Positions 25,481-33,933 of a DNA stretch of 64,000 nt are shown here, in pieces (the stretch's first letter is position 1; the number at the start of each line of letters is the position of its first letter). A program made the position numbers and the translations under genes. The stretch lies in the NCBI GenBank assembly GCA_016716505.1, contig JADJWF010000002.1:434001-498000 (forward strand), given 5' to 3'. Under the pieces are notes generated by a model, which saw only the letters and a program-made list of their open reading frames with translations, ran no database searches and was not told the DNA's origin. Source of the stretch: Verrucomicrobiota bacterium (lineage in GTDB: Bacteria; Verrucomicrobiota; Verrucomicrobiia; Limisphaerales; J093).

Positions 25481-26905
25481 ATGAAAACCAAACTCACCCG
25501 CTTGTTTGCGACGACAGGTGTCGTCTCGATCACCGGCGCACTCCTGCTGACGTGTGCCCAGGCCGCCGACTGGCCGCAATATCTCGGCCCGAACCGGAAC
25601 TCGACCTCGCCGGAGAAGGGCCTCCTGCGCTCGTGGCCGCCCGGCGGGCCGGAGGTCTTGTGGACCGTCCCCGTGGGGCGGGGCTTTGGCGGACCAGCGG
25701 TGAAGGACGGCAAGGTGTACCTGCTGGACCGCGATGATGCCGTCGGCGACACGCTTCGTTGCTTCGACCTGGCGACGGGCAAAGAGCTCTGGACCTTCGC
25801 TTACGCCGCGCCCGGCACAGCCATGTTTCCCGGGTCGCGCAGTGTGCCCACCGTGGACGAGAGCCACGTGTACACCTGCGGGCACAACGGCGACCTGTAC
25901 TGCGTTGACTTGAAAACGCACCAGCCGGTCTGGCATCGGAACGTGTGGACGGACTTTGGCGGGGCGCCCAACACCCGGACGGCAGGAGCGACCGGACCCG
26001 GACGGGAACGACCGGATGAGAACATTCCCCCGGCAGCGAGATTTCCCATGTGGGCCATCACGCAGAATCCGCTGATCCATGGCGATCGGTTGATCGTGGC
26101 TTCGCAAGCCCCGGAGGCGGGCGTGGTCGCGTACGACAAGCTGACCGGCACGGTGAAATGGAAAACGCCGCCGCTGGGTCTGATCAGTTACGCCAGTCCG
26201 GCCATCGTGAAGGTGGACGGACAGGACCACGTCGTGATGGTGACCTCATCCACCAATCCCTTCCAACGAGTCAACCCGGTGGATGAGCTGGGCAACGTCG
26301 TTGGTTTGGACCCTGCCACGGGCAACGTGTTGTGGAAGTACACCAACTGGAATTGCCACATCTCGGTGGCGAGCGCCGTGGATGCCGGTGACAACCGGGT
26401 TTTGGTGGTGGGCGGCTATGAGCTGGGGGCCACGATGATCAAGGTGGAGAAGCAGCCCGACGGCAGTTACCAGACCCGGGAGTTGTTCACGACGGTGGAA
26501 TTTGGCGATCAAACCAAGCCGCCCCTGCTGCACAACGGCCACTTTTACGCCCAGTACGGAACCAACAGCCGCCGCGAGGGCCTGGTGTGCCTCAGCCTCG
26601 ATGGCAAGATCATGTGGAAGACCCGGCGTTCGCCCGACTTCAACAAGGGCAGCATGATCCTGGCCGACGGCCTGATCCTCGCGACCGACGGGGAACGAAA
26701 GCTGTATCTCATCGAGCCGGACCCCTCCGGATTCAAACCGCTGGCCTCGGCGGAGATGTTTCCAGAAGGCGCCGCTGGATCAGGGAACGACATCGCTTCC
26801 CGCGTGGGCGGCCGGACCCAGAATTGGGCCCCCTTGGCACTGTCCGATGGAAAGCTGCTGCTGCGCGACCAGAACCAGTTGAAGTGTGTCAAAGTCTGTC
26901 GGTGA
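25481..26905 (+). CDS. secreted PQQ-binding-like beta-propeller protein
   Basis: A 474-residue exported protein with a signal peptide ending TCAQA-ADWPQYLGPNRNS. The WPQYLGPNR start and the repeated strand pattern (VYLLDRDDAVGDTLRCFDLATGKELWTF; LYCVDLKTHQPVWHR; NVVGLDPATGNVLWKYTNW) are those of the outer-membrane/PQQ-like propeller family found in multiples in Verrucomicrobiota and Planctomycetota. No cofactor-binding residues or enzymatic domain can be assigned. It follows the CotH gene by 42 bp and probably shares its transcript. Confidence 0.88.
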   Translation: MKTKLTRLFATTGVVSITGALLLTCAQAADWPQYLGPNRNSTSPEKGLLRSWPPGGPEVLWTVPVGRGFGGPAVKDGKVYLLDRDDAVGDTLRCFDLATGKELWTFAYAAPGTAMFPGSRSVPTVDESHVYTCGHNGDLYCVDLKTHQPVWHRNVWTDFGGAPNTRTAGATGPGRERPDENIPPAARFPMWAITQNPLIHGDRLIVASQAPEAGVVAYDKLTGTVKWKTPPLGLISYASPAIVKVDGQDHVVMVTSSTNPFQRVNPVDELGNVVGLDPATGNVLWKYTNWNCHISVASAVDAGDNRVLVVGGYELGATMIKVEKQPDGSYQTRELFTTVEFGDQTKPPLLHNGHFYAQYGTNSRREGLVCLSLDGKIMWKTRRSPDFNKGSMILADGLILATDGERKLYLIEPDPSGFKPLASAEMFPEGAAGSGNDIASRVGGRTQNWAPLALSDGKLLLRDQNQLKCVKVCR

Positions 26906-26927
26906 TCACTTGAAGCCTTGGGCTGAT

Positions 26928-27110
26928 ATGAAACGCCAGACTTCCCTCCTCGCGGTGTTCGCCTGCACTCAAGCGCTTATGGCGTCCGCCGGTCCATTCG
27001 ATTAGCCCCGATGGCAAGGGCCCAGCCCCGACGCCATCTCCAAAGAAACCGGCCTGCTCAAGGAATGGCCCGAGGACGGTCCGCCGCTCGCCTGGCGATC
27101 GCGCCCGCGG
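26928..27110 (+). pseudogene. relic of a second PQQ-like propeller gene
   Basis: From the ATG at 26928 a signal-peptide-like start (MKRQTSLLAVFACTQALMAS) leads to an in-frame TAG at 27003-27005. The same frame then continues with PRWQGPSPDAISKETGLLKE and WPEDGPPLAWR, the standard N-terminus of this propeller family, before dissolving near 27110. The rest of the gene is missing. It looks like a truncated tandem paralogue of the intact gene just upstream. Confidence 0.75.
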
Positions 27111-27160
27111 CGAACTGAAACCTCTCCGTTGAACGCCGTCCCGGCTCCGGCCGAAAACCT

Positions 27161-28453
27161 TCAGCCGAGGACGATGTCCTGCCTCGCTTCGTCGAAGCGC
27201 GCGACCTTCTTTTCGAGGAACGACAGCATGGCCATGTTCATGGCCGCCTGAACGTAAAGCCCGAATTCGACATCGCTGACGGGCTTGGCCCGGCTGCGCA
27301 CGCAGTCGAGGAAATTCTGCCAGTGGAGCAGCGTCGTGTTCGGCTTGCTGCCGGGAATGACGAGGCGCTCGCCCTTCCGCGGGATGAAGGTGACGCTGTC
27401 GAACCCGCCTTCGAAGGCCGGTCCCTGCATGGTGATGGTCCCCTCGTCACCCCGGATGGCGGGCTCGGTGGGGAACTCATTGGCCAGCGTACAAACCAGC
27501 ACGATCGAGAGGCGCGTCGGATACTCGACCACCATGTTGAAGGTGTCGGGCACCTCGCGATCGTAAGTGTCGTATTTGAAGATGCCGCCCGTGCCCACCG
27601 CCAGCGACGGGAACTTGAGCCCCAGCAGGCTGATGAACGGCGTCAAGACGTGCGGGAACAGGTCCGTGCAGGGGCCGCCGGCGTAGTCGAGATACTTCCG
27701 CCAACTGAAGAAGCGATCCACCGTGAACGGCACCTTGGGCGCGTCCCCCAGGAACCCCTCCCAGTCGAGGTCCGGACCCGGCCGGGCGTTGGGATCGGCG
27801 ATGGGCATCCGCTCGCCCCAGTCGCCGTAGCGATAGTAACCCGCCTGGACGTGGTGGGGCCGCCCGATGGCACCCTGCTGGATCAACTCGGCGACCTTCT
27901 TCCACGCGACGTTCGAGTTGCCCTGATTCCCGATCTGCACCACGCGTTTGAGCCGGACCGTCTCCTGGTAGAACTCGCGGCTCAGGGCGAACTGGCTCCA
28001 GTGGCCCATTGGCTTCTCGCAATACACATCCTTGCCCGCGCGAATGGCGGCCAGCGCCTGCGGCACGTGCAGCCGGTCGGGCGAGGCGATGCACACGACA
28101 TCAACGGCCTTGTCCGCCAGCAGGTCCTGGTAGGTGGGATAGGTCTTCGCACGGGCGTGCTCGGCGGCCGCTTTCATCCGCGGACCGTAGGTGTCGCTGA
28201 TGCCGATCACCTGGAGCGGCGCGCCTTGATTCATCATGCCGATCACCGTGTCGAGGTGGGTGCGACCCCGGCCGCCGACGCCGATGAAGCCCACATTGAT
28301 TCGCTCGTTTGCGCCGAGGACGTTCCGGCTGGCCACCCACGGGACTGCGAGCGTTCCTGCTGCGGCCGCCACGGTGCTGCCGAGAAATTCACGGCGGTTA
28401 AGACCGGACGAGGGGACTTGCGGGTTGCGGATCGGAGAAACGGTCGTCTTCAT
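27161..28453 (-). CDS. Tat-exported Gfo/Idh/MocA family oxidoreductase
   Basis: A 430-residue NAD(P)-dependent oxidoreductase-like protein. The start at 28453 gives a twin-arginine signal (NRREFLGSTVAAAAGTLAVP). The Rossmann motif is INVGFIGVGGRGRTH, the family's EKP motif is VYCEKPMGHW, and the C-terminal domain includes YYRYGDWGERMPIADPNA and LDYAGGPCTDLFPHV. Such exported family members, numerous in Verrucomicrobiota, are thought to act on sugars or sugar acids in the periplasm; the substrate is unknown. It is convergent with the propeller genes. Confidence 0.92.
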   Translation of the reverse strand: MKTTVSPIRNPQVPSSGLNRREFLGSTVAAAAGTLAVPWVASRNVLGANERINVGFIGVGGRGRTHLDTVIGMMNQGAPLQVIGISDTYGPRMKAAAEHARAKTYPTYQDLLADKAVDVVCIASPDRLHVPQALAAIRAGKDVYCEKPMGHWSQFALSREFYQETVRLKRVVQIGNQGNSNVAWKKVAELIQQGAIGRPHHVQAGYYRYGDWGERMPIADPNARPGPDLDWEGFLGDAPKVPFTVDRFFSWRKYLDYAGGPCTDLFPHVLTPFISLLGLKFPSLAVGTGGIFKYDTYDREVPDTFNMVVEYPTRLSIVLVCTLANEFPTEPAIRGDEGTITMQGPAFEGGFDSVTFIPRKGERLVIPGSKPNTTLLHWQNFLDCVRSRAKPVSDVEFGLYVQAAMNMAMLSFLEKKVARFDEARQDIVLG

Positions 28454-28771
28454 GGGGTTTGGTGGAATTGACTGGCTTGCGATCAGCCTGACGACTTGTC
28501 GTCGCCGAAGCAACCCTGTGTGAATCGCCCGCACCGTGACCACGCGCTCGTGATCAGCAGCCGCCGCGGCCCGAAAACTCGGCGCGGGGTCGCCCCGCGC
28601 TGCGGCAGACCTCTCGAAGGGATGCCGTACCGCCACGGCGCGGAAATCGGGGGGGCTACTGGCGGACGGCGCGGACGAGCGCGCGCGCCGGCAAGAAAGG
28701 CGCTTGACATCTCTTGGGAATCATTATGATATCACCTCGATGTCGGTCGGAATTCCAAACAAAGTGACCCT
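28454..28771. other. divergent intergenic region
   Basis: These 318 bp separate the oxidoreductase from the SPFH gene. The only clear element is the promoter at 28704-28732. The middle (28560-28690) is GC-rich and holds no credible gene. Confidence 0.5.
28704..28732 (+). promoter_or_regulatory. sigma-70-type promoter of the SPFH gene
   Basis: A perfect TTGACA at 28704-28709 is followed after 17 bp by TGATAT (28727-28732), with TATGAT overlapping at 15 bp spacing. It lies 40 bp before the ATG at 28772 in an otherwise GC-rich region, which makes it the best promoter match in the window. Confidence 0.7.
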
Positions 28772-29786
28772 ATGAACACAACCGCAGTACTGACCTCCAA
28801 TCGCGAACGCGAAGTCACCGTGCTGAACGGCTGGCTGATGCTGGTGGTGGCCGTGGTCTGGTTGGTGGCTACCATCGCGATATTCGTCTATTCCCTCGCG
28901 GATGCCGGTCAGATCGGCCATCCACGCTGGTTTTGGTTTGTCCTATCCCTGCTGCTCCTGACGGCCTGGGTGATCGGTTTGGTCGGTTTCTTCGCGCTCC
29001 AGCCCAACGAGGCGCGGGTGCTGGTCCTGTTCGGCGAGTACCGGGGTACCGTCCGCAAGAGCGGCTTCCATTGGGGCAATCCGTTCTACTCGAACGGCCC
29101 TCATTCGGCTGCCGCCGCCACCGGCGGGGAAAGCGGGACCAAGGGAAGCTCGCCCCCACGCAGCCGGTCGCACCGCGGGCAAACGCCGCCTCGGGCGAAA
29201 CAAAATCTCGCTCCGCGTGCGCACGCTCAACGGCGAAAAGCTCAAGGTCAACGACAAGCGCGGCAACCCCATCGAGATCAGCGCCATCGTGGTCTGGCGG
29301 GTGAACGACACGGCCCAGGCCATGTTCGACGTGGACGACTTCGAGAGTTACGTCGAGATGCAGAGCGAATCGGCCTTGCGCCACCTGGCCAGTCAGTACG
29401 CCTACGACCAGGGTGAGGAGGATGAGGTCACGCTGCGCAGCAACGTGGAGGATGTCTCGCGCTCGTTGCGGGCCGAGTTGCAGGAGCGTCTGGCGAAATC
29501 CGGCGTGATCGTCGAGGAAGCCCGCCTCAACCACCTGGCCTACGCGCCCGAGATCGCCCAGGCCATGCTCCGGCGGCAACAGGCCGAGGCGGTCATCGCC
29601 GCGCGGCAGAAGATCGTCCATGGCGCGGTCAGCATGGTGGAGATGGCGTTGCGCGACCTGCAGGAAAAGGATGTGATCCACCTGGACGAAGAGCGCAAGG
29701 CAGCGATGGTCAGCAACCTGCTCGTGGTGCTTTGCGGCGAAAGCGAGGCGACCCCCGTCATCAACACTGGCACGCTGTACGCGTGA
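28772..29786 (+). pseudogene. SPFH/Band 7 domain protein, frame disrupted
   Basis: The first frame encodes two membrane segments (LMLVVAVVWLVATIAIFVYSL; FWFVLSLLLLTAWVIGLVGF) and the SPFH start QPNEARVLVLFGEYRGTVRK plus SGFHWGNPFYS. It then runs into AAAATGGESGTKG. Family sequence resumes only in another frame at about 29180-29220 (KISLRVRTLNGEKLKVNDKR) and continues to a TGA at 29786. A middle piece, GKLAPTQPVAPRANAASG, is in the third frame, so two -1 shifts in a linker of about 120 bp restore one protein. Homopolymers (GGGG, CCCCC) lie at the shifts, so sequencing error is as likely as real decay. The C-terminus ends VINTGTLYA as in intact relatives. Confidence 0.75.
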
Positions 29787-29824
29787 TTCGCCGCCGGGGC
29801 GAATCCGCAACCACCTGACAGCCG

Positions 29825-30022
29825 ATGGCCGAACGGAAGTCATTCCTGCTGCGCGTGGACCCGGCCCTGTGGACCGAACTTGAGGCCTGGGCACAGGCGG
29901 AACTGCGCAGCGTCAACGGCCAGATCGAATACCTGTTGCGGGAGGCAGTCCGTCGGCGTCGAAACGCCACGCCGCCTCCGACCGAGTCTCCCGGGGCAGA
30001 CACGCCAAAGCCGTCCTCATGA
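29825..30022 (+). CDS. Arc-like ribbon-helix-helix small protein
   Basis: A 65-residue protein: the strand KSFLLRVDPALWTELEAWAQ and helices ELRSVNGQIEYLLREAVRRR fit the Arc/MetJ ribbon-helix-helix fold, with a Pro-rich tail. It lies between the SPFH gene and a DUF1648 gene; in other genomes the same trio occurs together, so it may act in that membrane module or regulate it. Its stop overlaps the next start (ATGA at 30019-30022). Confidence 0.82.
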   Translation: MAERKSFLLRVDPALWTELEAWAQAELRSVNGQIEYLLREAVRRRRNATPPPTESPGADTPKPSS

Positions 30023-30519
30023 ACCGAACGCACGGGCTCCTGATTCTGCTGGGGGTGCTGGTCCTCGCGGCGGCCGGTGATCTGCTGTGGCTCTATCCGG
30101 CGCTCCCGGAGCAGGTGGCGACCAAGTTCAACTCCGACGGTGTCGCGAAGGCGTGGGGTACCAAGGCCGGTTTCCTTGCCGTGCAGATTCTTGCGATGCT
30201 GCTGTTGATCGGTCTCGCGCTGGCTGGGCGTTTTCTCGTGCCGCGGCTGCCGGGCAATCTCATCAACATGCCCCACCGCAGTTACTGGCTGGCACCGGAG
30301 CGGGAGCAGTTCACGCGCCGGCGCATCGGCGAACTGGTTCTCGCCCTGTGCGCGGCGCAACTGGCATTTTTGATCGCGCTCACCCACCTGACCCTGCGGG
30401 CGAACCTCCAGCCCTCACCTCGCCTCGGAAACGAGCCCTTCTGGCTGGTCGGTGGCCTGCTGGGTATCACTGCGCTGCTGATCGGGCGTTTCTACTGGAC
30501 CTTTCGCCGGCCTCGCTGA
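30019..30519 (+). CDS. DUF1648 domain membrane protein
   Basis: A 166-residue integral membrane protein with four predicted membrane segments (GLLILLGVLVLAAAGDLLWL, FLAVQILAMLLLIGLALAG, LVLALCAAQLAFLIALTHL and WLVGGLLGITALLIGRFYW). The loop YPALPEQVATKFNSDGVAKAWG is the DUF1648 signature shared with SdpI-type immunity proteins. Its reaction is unknown. It is coupled to the Arc-like gene. Confidence 0.85.
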   Translation: MNRTHGLLILLGVLVLAAAGDLLWLYPALPEQVATKFNSDGVAKAWGTKAGFLAVQILAMLLLIGLALAGRFLVPRLPGNLINMPHRSYWLAPEREQFTRRRIGELVLALCAAQLAFLIALTHLTLRANLQPSPRLGNEPFWLVGGLLGITALLIGRFYWTFRRPR

Positions 30520-30734
30520 TCAGGGCGACTCACGGGGTGAGGCCCGGGGCAGCACCGGCCTGCCGCGCCCCCCCCCGACTCCCGCAGGTCACACCGACGA
30601 TTTGCGTCCCGGCCAACCCGGAACACCTTTCCCGCCAGTGCGCCTGACTGTTCCTCCCGCCGGATGGCGCTGCCGCTTGGCGCGGCAGCATCCCGGGCGA
30701 ACCAAGGCGCGCCAGCAACCAACATCCAACCACC

Positions 30735-31868
30735 ATGCTCTTGTCATCTGTTTGTCCGTCCGCTCCGCTTTGGCTTCGCCTCGCGAGTGGGGTTCTCCTC
30801 GCGTCCACTACCCTTGCCCACGACGTGGGCCGGCCTCATGCGCATGACGCCGCGCCCGTGGCCGAAGCCCTGCCCTTCCGCGTGGAAGCCAAAACGCCCG
30901 TCAAAGGGGCAAAGATGCCCGCCGGCACCACGGCGGTGAGCGGGCAAGGCGCCTGGACGTTTGTCGCGGTGCCCCAACTGATGCCCGTTCCCGAGTCCGC
31001 CCGGCCGGCCGTGAAGGGAGCCCACGGAACGCTGGTGGTGGACGCGGAGCGGGACATCGTTTACTGGGGTCTGGAAAACGTGGGCTGGGTGGCCTTTCGC
31101 GACCGGTTGACGCGGTCGGAAGTCATCGCCGGCGATCCACGCCTCACCAAGGGCAACCTGCACGGGGCCGACCTCCTGCCGCGCAAAGGCCAGCTCCCGC
31201 TGGTGGTGGCCGCGGACAACGTCGAAGGCCACGTGTACCTCTCGGACACGCGGTTCACCACGGTGGCCACGCTTGGCATCCCGTCCGGCGGCCCCTACGC
31301 GGATGGCAAGGGTTTCGCGCCCACGGACGCCGCCTTCACGCGTGCGGGTGAGATCTACGCCACCGACGGTTACGGCAAGGCGTACTTCATGCCCGCCACG
31401 ACGGATCCCCTCGCCTACACGGGAGCCTTCTACGGCGGCAAGACGGCTTCCCAAACGCCGCACGGCATCACCTATGACCGGCGCAGCAAATCACTGCTCA
31501 TCTCGGCTCGGCCCGAGGCGCAGGTGCGGCGTTGGTCGCTCGCGAACGAGGAGTGGCTGGCGGTGCATGGCCTCCCGCCGGGCAGCACGGTTTGCGACGT
31601 GGACCTCTGGGGCGACTACGCACTGGCGCCCTGTCTGAACGGGCCGAATAACTCGCCCGGCCCGATCTACATCATCAACCTGAAGAAGAAGGCCATCGTC
31701 AGCACCATCAAGCCCAAGGAGGAACTCGGCTTCACCGCGGCGCAGCACATCCACGACGCCTGCTGGTACGTGACGGGCAAAGGCAGCCGGCGCGAGTTGT
31801 ACGTGCTCTTCACGAACTGGAATCCCGGCGGCGTCGGCGCGGTGAAACTGGTGAGCCTGGGCCGGTGA
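30735..31868 (+). CDS. secreted beta-propeller protein of unknown function
   Basis: A 377-residue protein with a signal peptide (LWLRLASGVLLASTTLA-HDV). The remainder has regular four-strand repeats without a catalytic signature (LVVDAERDIVYWGLENVGWV; LVVAADNVEGHVYLSDTRF; ITYDRRSKSLLISARPEAQV), suggesting a six- or seven-bladed propeller. I do not recognise a named family. The 215 bp before it hold no gene. Confidence 0.75.
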   Translation: MLLSSVCPSAPLWLRLASGVLLASTTLAHDVGRPHAHDAAPVAEALPFRVEAKTPVKGAKMPAGTTAVSGQGAWTFVAVPQLMPVPESARPAVKGAHGTLVVDAERDIVYWGLENVGWVAFRDRLTRSEVIAGDPRLTKGNLHGADLLPRKGQLPLVVAADNVEGHVYLSDTRFTTVATLGIPSGGPYADGKGFAPTDAAFTRAGEIYATDGYGKAYFMPATTDPLAYTGAFYGGKTASQTPHGITYDRRSKSLLISARPEAQVRRWSLANEEWLAVHGLPPGSTVCDVDLWGDYALAPCLNGPNNSPGPIYIINLKKKAIVSTIKPKEELGFTAAQHIHDACWYVTGKGSRRELYVLFTNWNPGGVGAVKLVSLGR

Positions 31869-31973
31869 CCCACGTGGCGAAGCCGGGCCGGGCGATCCCC
31901 GCGCGGTCGAGGCGCATCGCGGACTTCGTCTTTGTCAGCGCGCCCGGATTCGATTGCCTGTATTTTACCCGGC

Positions 31974-32921
31974 GTGCCGCTGCTCGACATTCGTGATCTG
32001 CGGATTGACTTCGGATCCACCCGCGTCGTGGACGGCGTTTCGTTGTCGCTGGCCGAAGGCGGCTGTCTGGCGCTGGTGGGCGAAAGCGGGTGCGGCAAGA
32101 GCGTCACGGCCTTGAGCATCGCCCGGTTGTTGCCGACGCCACCCGCGCGTTACGCGGCCGGGGAGATTGCGCTTCAAGGCCGCGACGTGCTGCGCATGAC
32201 ACCGGCAGAGCTGCGCGCGATTCGCGGTGGCGTGGTGAGCTACGTCTTTCAGGAGCCCGGCGCTTCACTGAATCCCGTGCTGCGCGTTGGTGCCCAGATC
32301 CGCGAAACCCTCCGCCTTCACCGCCCGCGCGAGGCAGGCGAAACCGAAGTGGTGCGCTTGCTGAAGCAGGTGGGCATCCCGGCGCCCGAGCAACGGACCC
32401 GCGACTACCCGCATCAACTCAGCGGCGGCATGCAGCAGCGGGTCATGATCGCCATGGCGCTGGCGGCCGCGCCGAAGCTGCTCGTGGCCGACGAGCCGAC
32501 CACGGCACTCGACGTGACCATTCAGGCGCAGATCATCGAGTTGTTGGCCGAACTGCGCCGCCAGCTCGGCATGGCCATCCTGCTTATCACGCACAACCTC
32601 GGAATCGTGGGCGATCTCGCCGATCGCGTCGCGGTAATGTACGCCGGGCAGATTGTGGAAGAAGCGGCCACGGGTGATCTGCTCCGCCGGCCATTGCATC
32701 CGTACACGCAGGCACTGCTCCGGTCCGCGCCGATCTTGGGCCGGGAACAGGACCGACTCGAGGCGATTCCCGGAACCGTGCCCGTCCCCGGCCAGTGGCC
32801 CGCGGGCTGCCGCTTCGCGCCGCGGTGTCCGATGGCGCGGTCCGAATGCCGCGAACAGGTCCCGGTTCTCGCTCCTTGCGGCGGGGACCGCCTCGTCCGG
32901 TGTCCGTTCGTGGAGACGTGA
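31974..32921 (+). CDS. oligopeptide/dipeptide ABC transporter ATPase (DppD/OppD type)
   Basis: A 315-residue ABC ATPase. Walker A is GESGCGKS, the signature is LSGGMQQRV, Walker B is LLVADEPTTALD, and the switch histidine is in ITHNLG. The C-terminus has the oligopeptide-transporter extension with PLHPYTQALLRSAP and the cysteine-rich CRFAPRCPMARSECRE that in relatives binds an Fe-S cluster. I chose the GTG at 31974 because the next gene begins with the same residues (PLLDV/I.DLR). It is followed after 3 bp by a second ATPase; no permease or binding protein is in the window. Confidence 0.9.
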   Translation: MPLLDIRDLRIDFGSTRVVDGVSLSLAEGGCLALVGESGCGKSVTALSIARLLPTPPARYAAGEIALQGRDVLRMTPAELRAIRGGVVSYVFQEPGASLNPVLRVGAQIRETLRLHRPREAGETEVVRLLKQVGIPAPEQRTRDYPHQLSGGMQQRVMIAMALAAAPKLLVADEPTTALDVTIQAQIIELLAELRRQLGMAILLITHNLGIVGDLADRVAVMYAGQIVEEAATGDLLRRPLHPYTQALLRSAPILGREQDRLEAIPGTVPVPGQWPAGCRFAPRCPMARSECREQVPVLAPCGGDRLVRCPFVET

Positions 32922-32924
32922 GCC

Positions 32925-33890
32925 ATGCCGTTGCTCGACGTTCAGGATCTGCGGGTGCATCTCCCGGTGCGCGGTCCGGTGTGGTCGCGGCCGACCGTCG
33001 TCCGGGCGGTGGATGGGGTATCCCTGACGGTGGAAGCCGGCGAGGCGGTGGGACTGGTGGGCGAAAGCGGTTGTGGCAAGACCACGCTCGGACGGGCGGT
33101 ACTGCGGCTCGTCGAACCCACCGCGGGCCGGATTGTTTTTGACGGCCGCGAGCTTACGAAGCTGGAGCGGGGCGCCTTGCGCGGGTTGCGGCGGCGGATG
33201 CAAATGGTGTTTCAGGACCCCTTCAATTCGCTCAACCCGCGGCGGACGGTGGGCGAAAGTGTGGGCGAGGCGCTCGACATTCATCGCCTCGCTCCCACCC
33301 GCGCGGCGAGGTCCGAGCGGATCGCGGGACTGCTGACCAGCGTCGGGTTGGACCCTGCTCACGCGGACCGGTACCCGCACGAGTTCAGCGGGGGCCAGCG
33401 TCAGCGCATCGGGATTGCGCGAGCCCTCGCGGTGGACCCGCAACTCCTGGTCTGCGACGAGCCGGTGAGCGCGCTCGACGTGAGTGTTCAGGCGCAGGTC
33501 ATCAATCTGCTGCGTGACGTCCAGAGGGAGCGTGGCCTCGCGTACCTCTTCATCTCGCATGACCTGGCGGTCGTGGAACACTTTTGCCAGCGGATCGCCG
33601 TCATGTATCTCGGCCGGGTGGTCGAGACCGGCCCCAGCCGCGCGGTGTGTCGCCAGCCGCGGCATCCGTACACGCAAGCCCTCCTGTCCGCGGTCCCCGT
33701 GGTGGACCCGCAGTCGAAACGACCCCGCATCATTCTGACCGGCGAGGTGCCGTCGCCCCTGGCGCCCCCGCCGGGCTGCCCGTTTCATCCGCGCTGTCCC
33801 GTTGCGGAGGGCCGGTGTCGCACTGAAGCGCCCGCCCTGCGAATGGGCAGCGATGGCCGGGCGGTGGCCTGTCACTTGGCGGGCGATTGA
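32925..33890 (+). CDS. oligopeptide/dipeptide ABC transporter ATPase (DppF/OppF type)
   Basis: A 321-residue partner of the preceding ATPase. It has Walker A GESGCGKTT, the signature FSGGQRQRIGIARAL, Walker B LLVCDEPVSALD and ISHDLA, plus the C-terminal PRHPYTQALLSAVP and the cysteine motif GCPFHPRCPVAEGRCR. The two ATPases would form a heterodimer energising a peptide importer whose membrane subunits must be encoded elsewhere. Confidence 0.9.
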   Translation: MPLLDVQDLRVHLPVRGPVWSRPTVVRAVDGVSLTVEAGEAVGLVGESGCGKTTLGRAVLRLVEPTAGRIVFDGRELTKLERGALRGLRRRMQMVFQDPFNSLNPRRTVGESVGEALDIHRLAPTRAARSERIAGLLTSVGLDPAHADRYPHEFSGGQRQRIGIARALAVDPQLLVCDEPVSALDVSVQAQVINLLRDVQRERGLAYLFISHDLAVVEHFCQRIAVMYLGRVVETGPSRAVCRQPRHPYTQALLSAVPVVDPQSKRPRIILTGEVPSPLAPPPGCPFHPRCPVAEGRCRTEAPALRMGSDGRAVACHLAGD

Positions 33891-33933
33891 AGTCACGCCG
33901 CCGGCTTCACCGACGGCGGCCACGCGTCCAGCG

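Noticed and set aside
28933..29304. Open frame in the third phase of the SPFH gene as a separate protein
   Set aside because: Only a short middle piece resembles a linker of the SPFH protein; the rest is a shadow.
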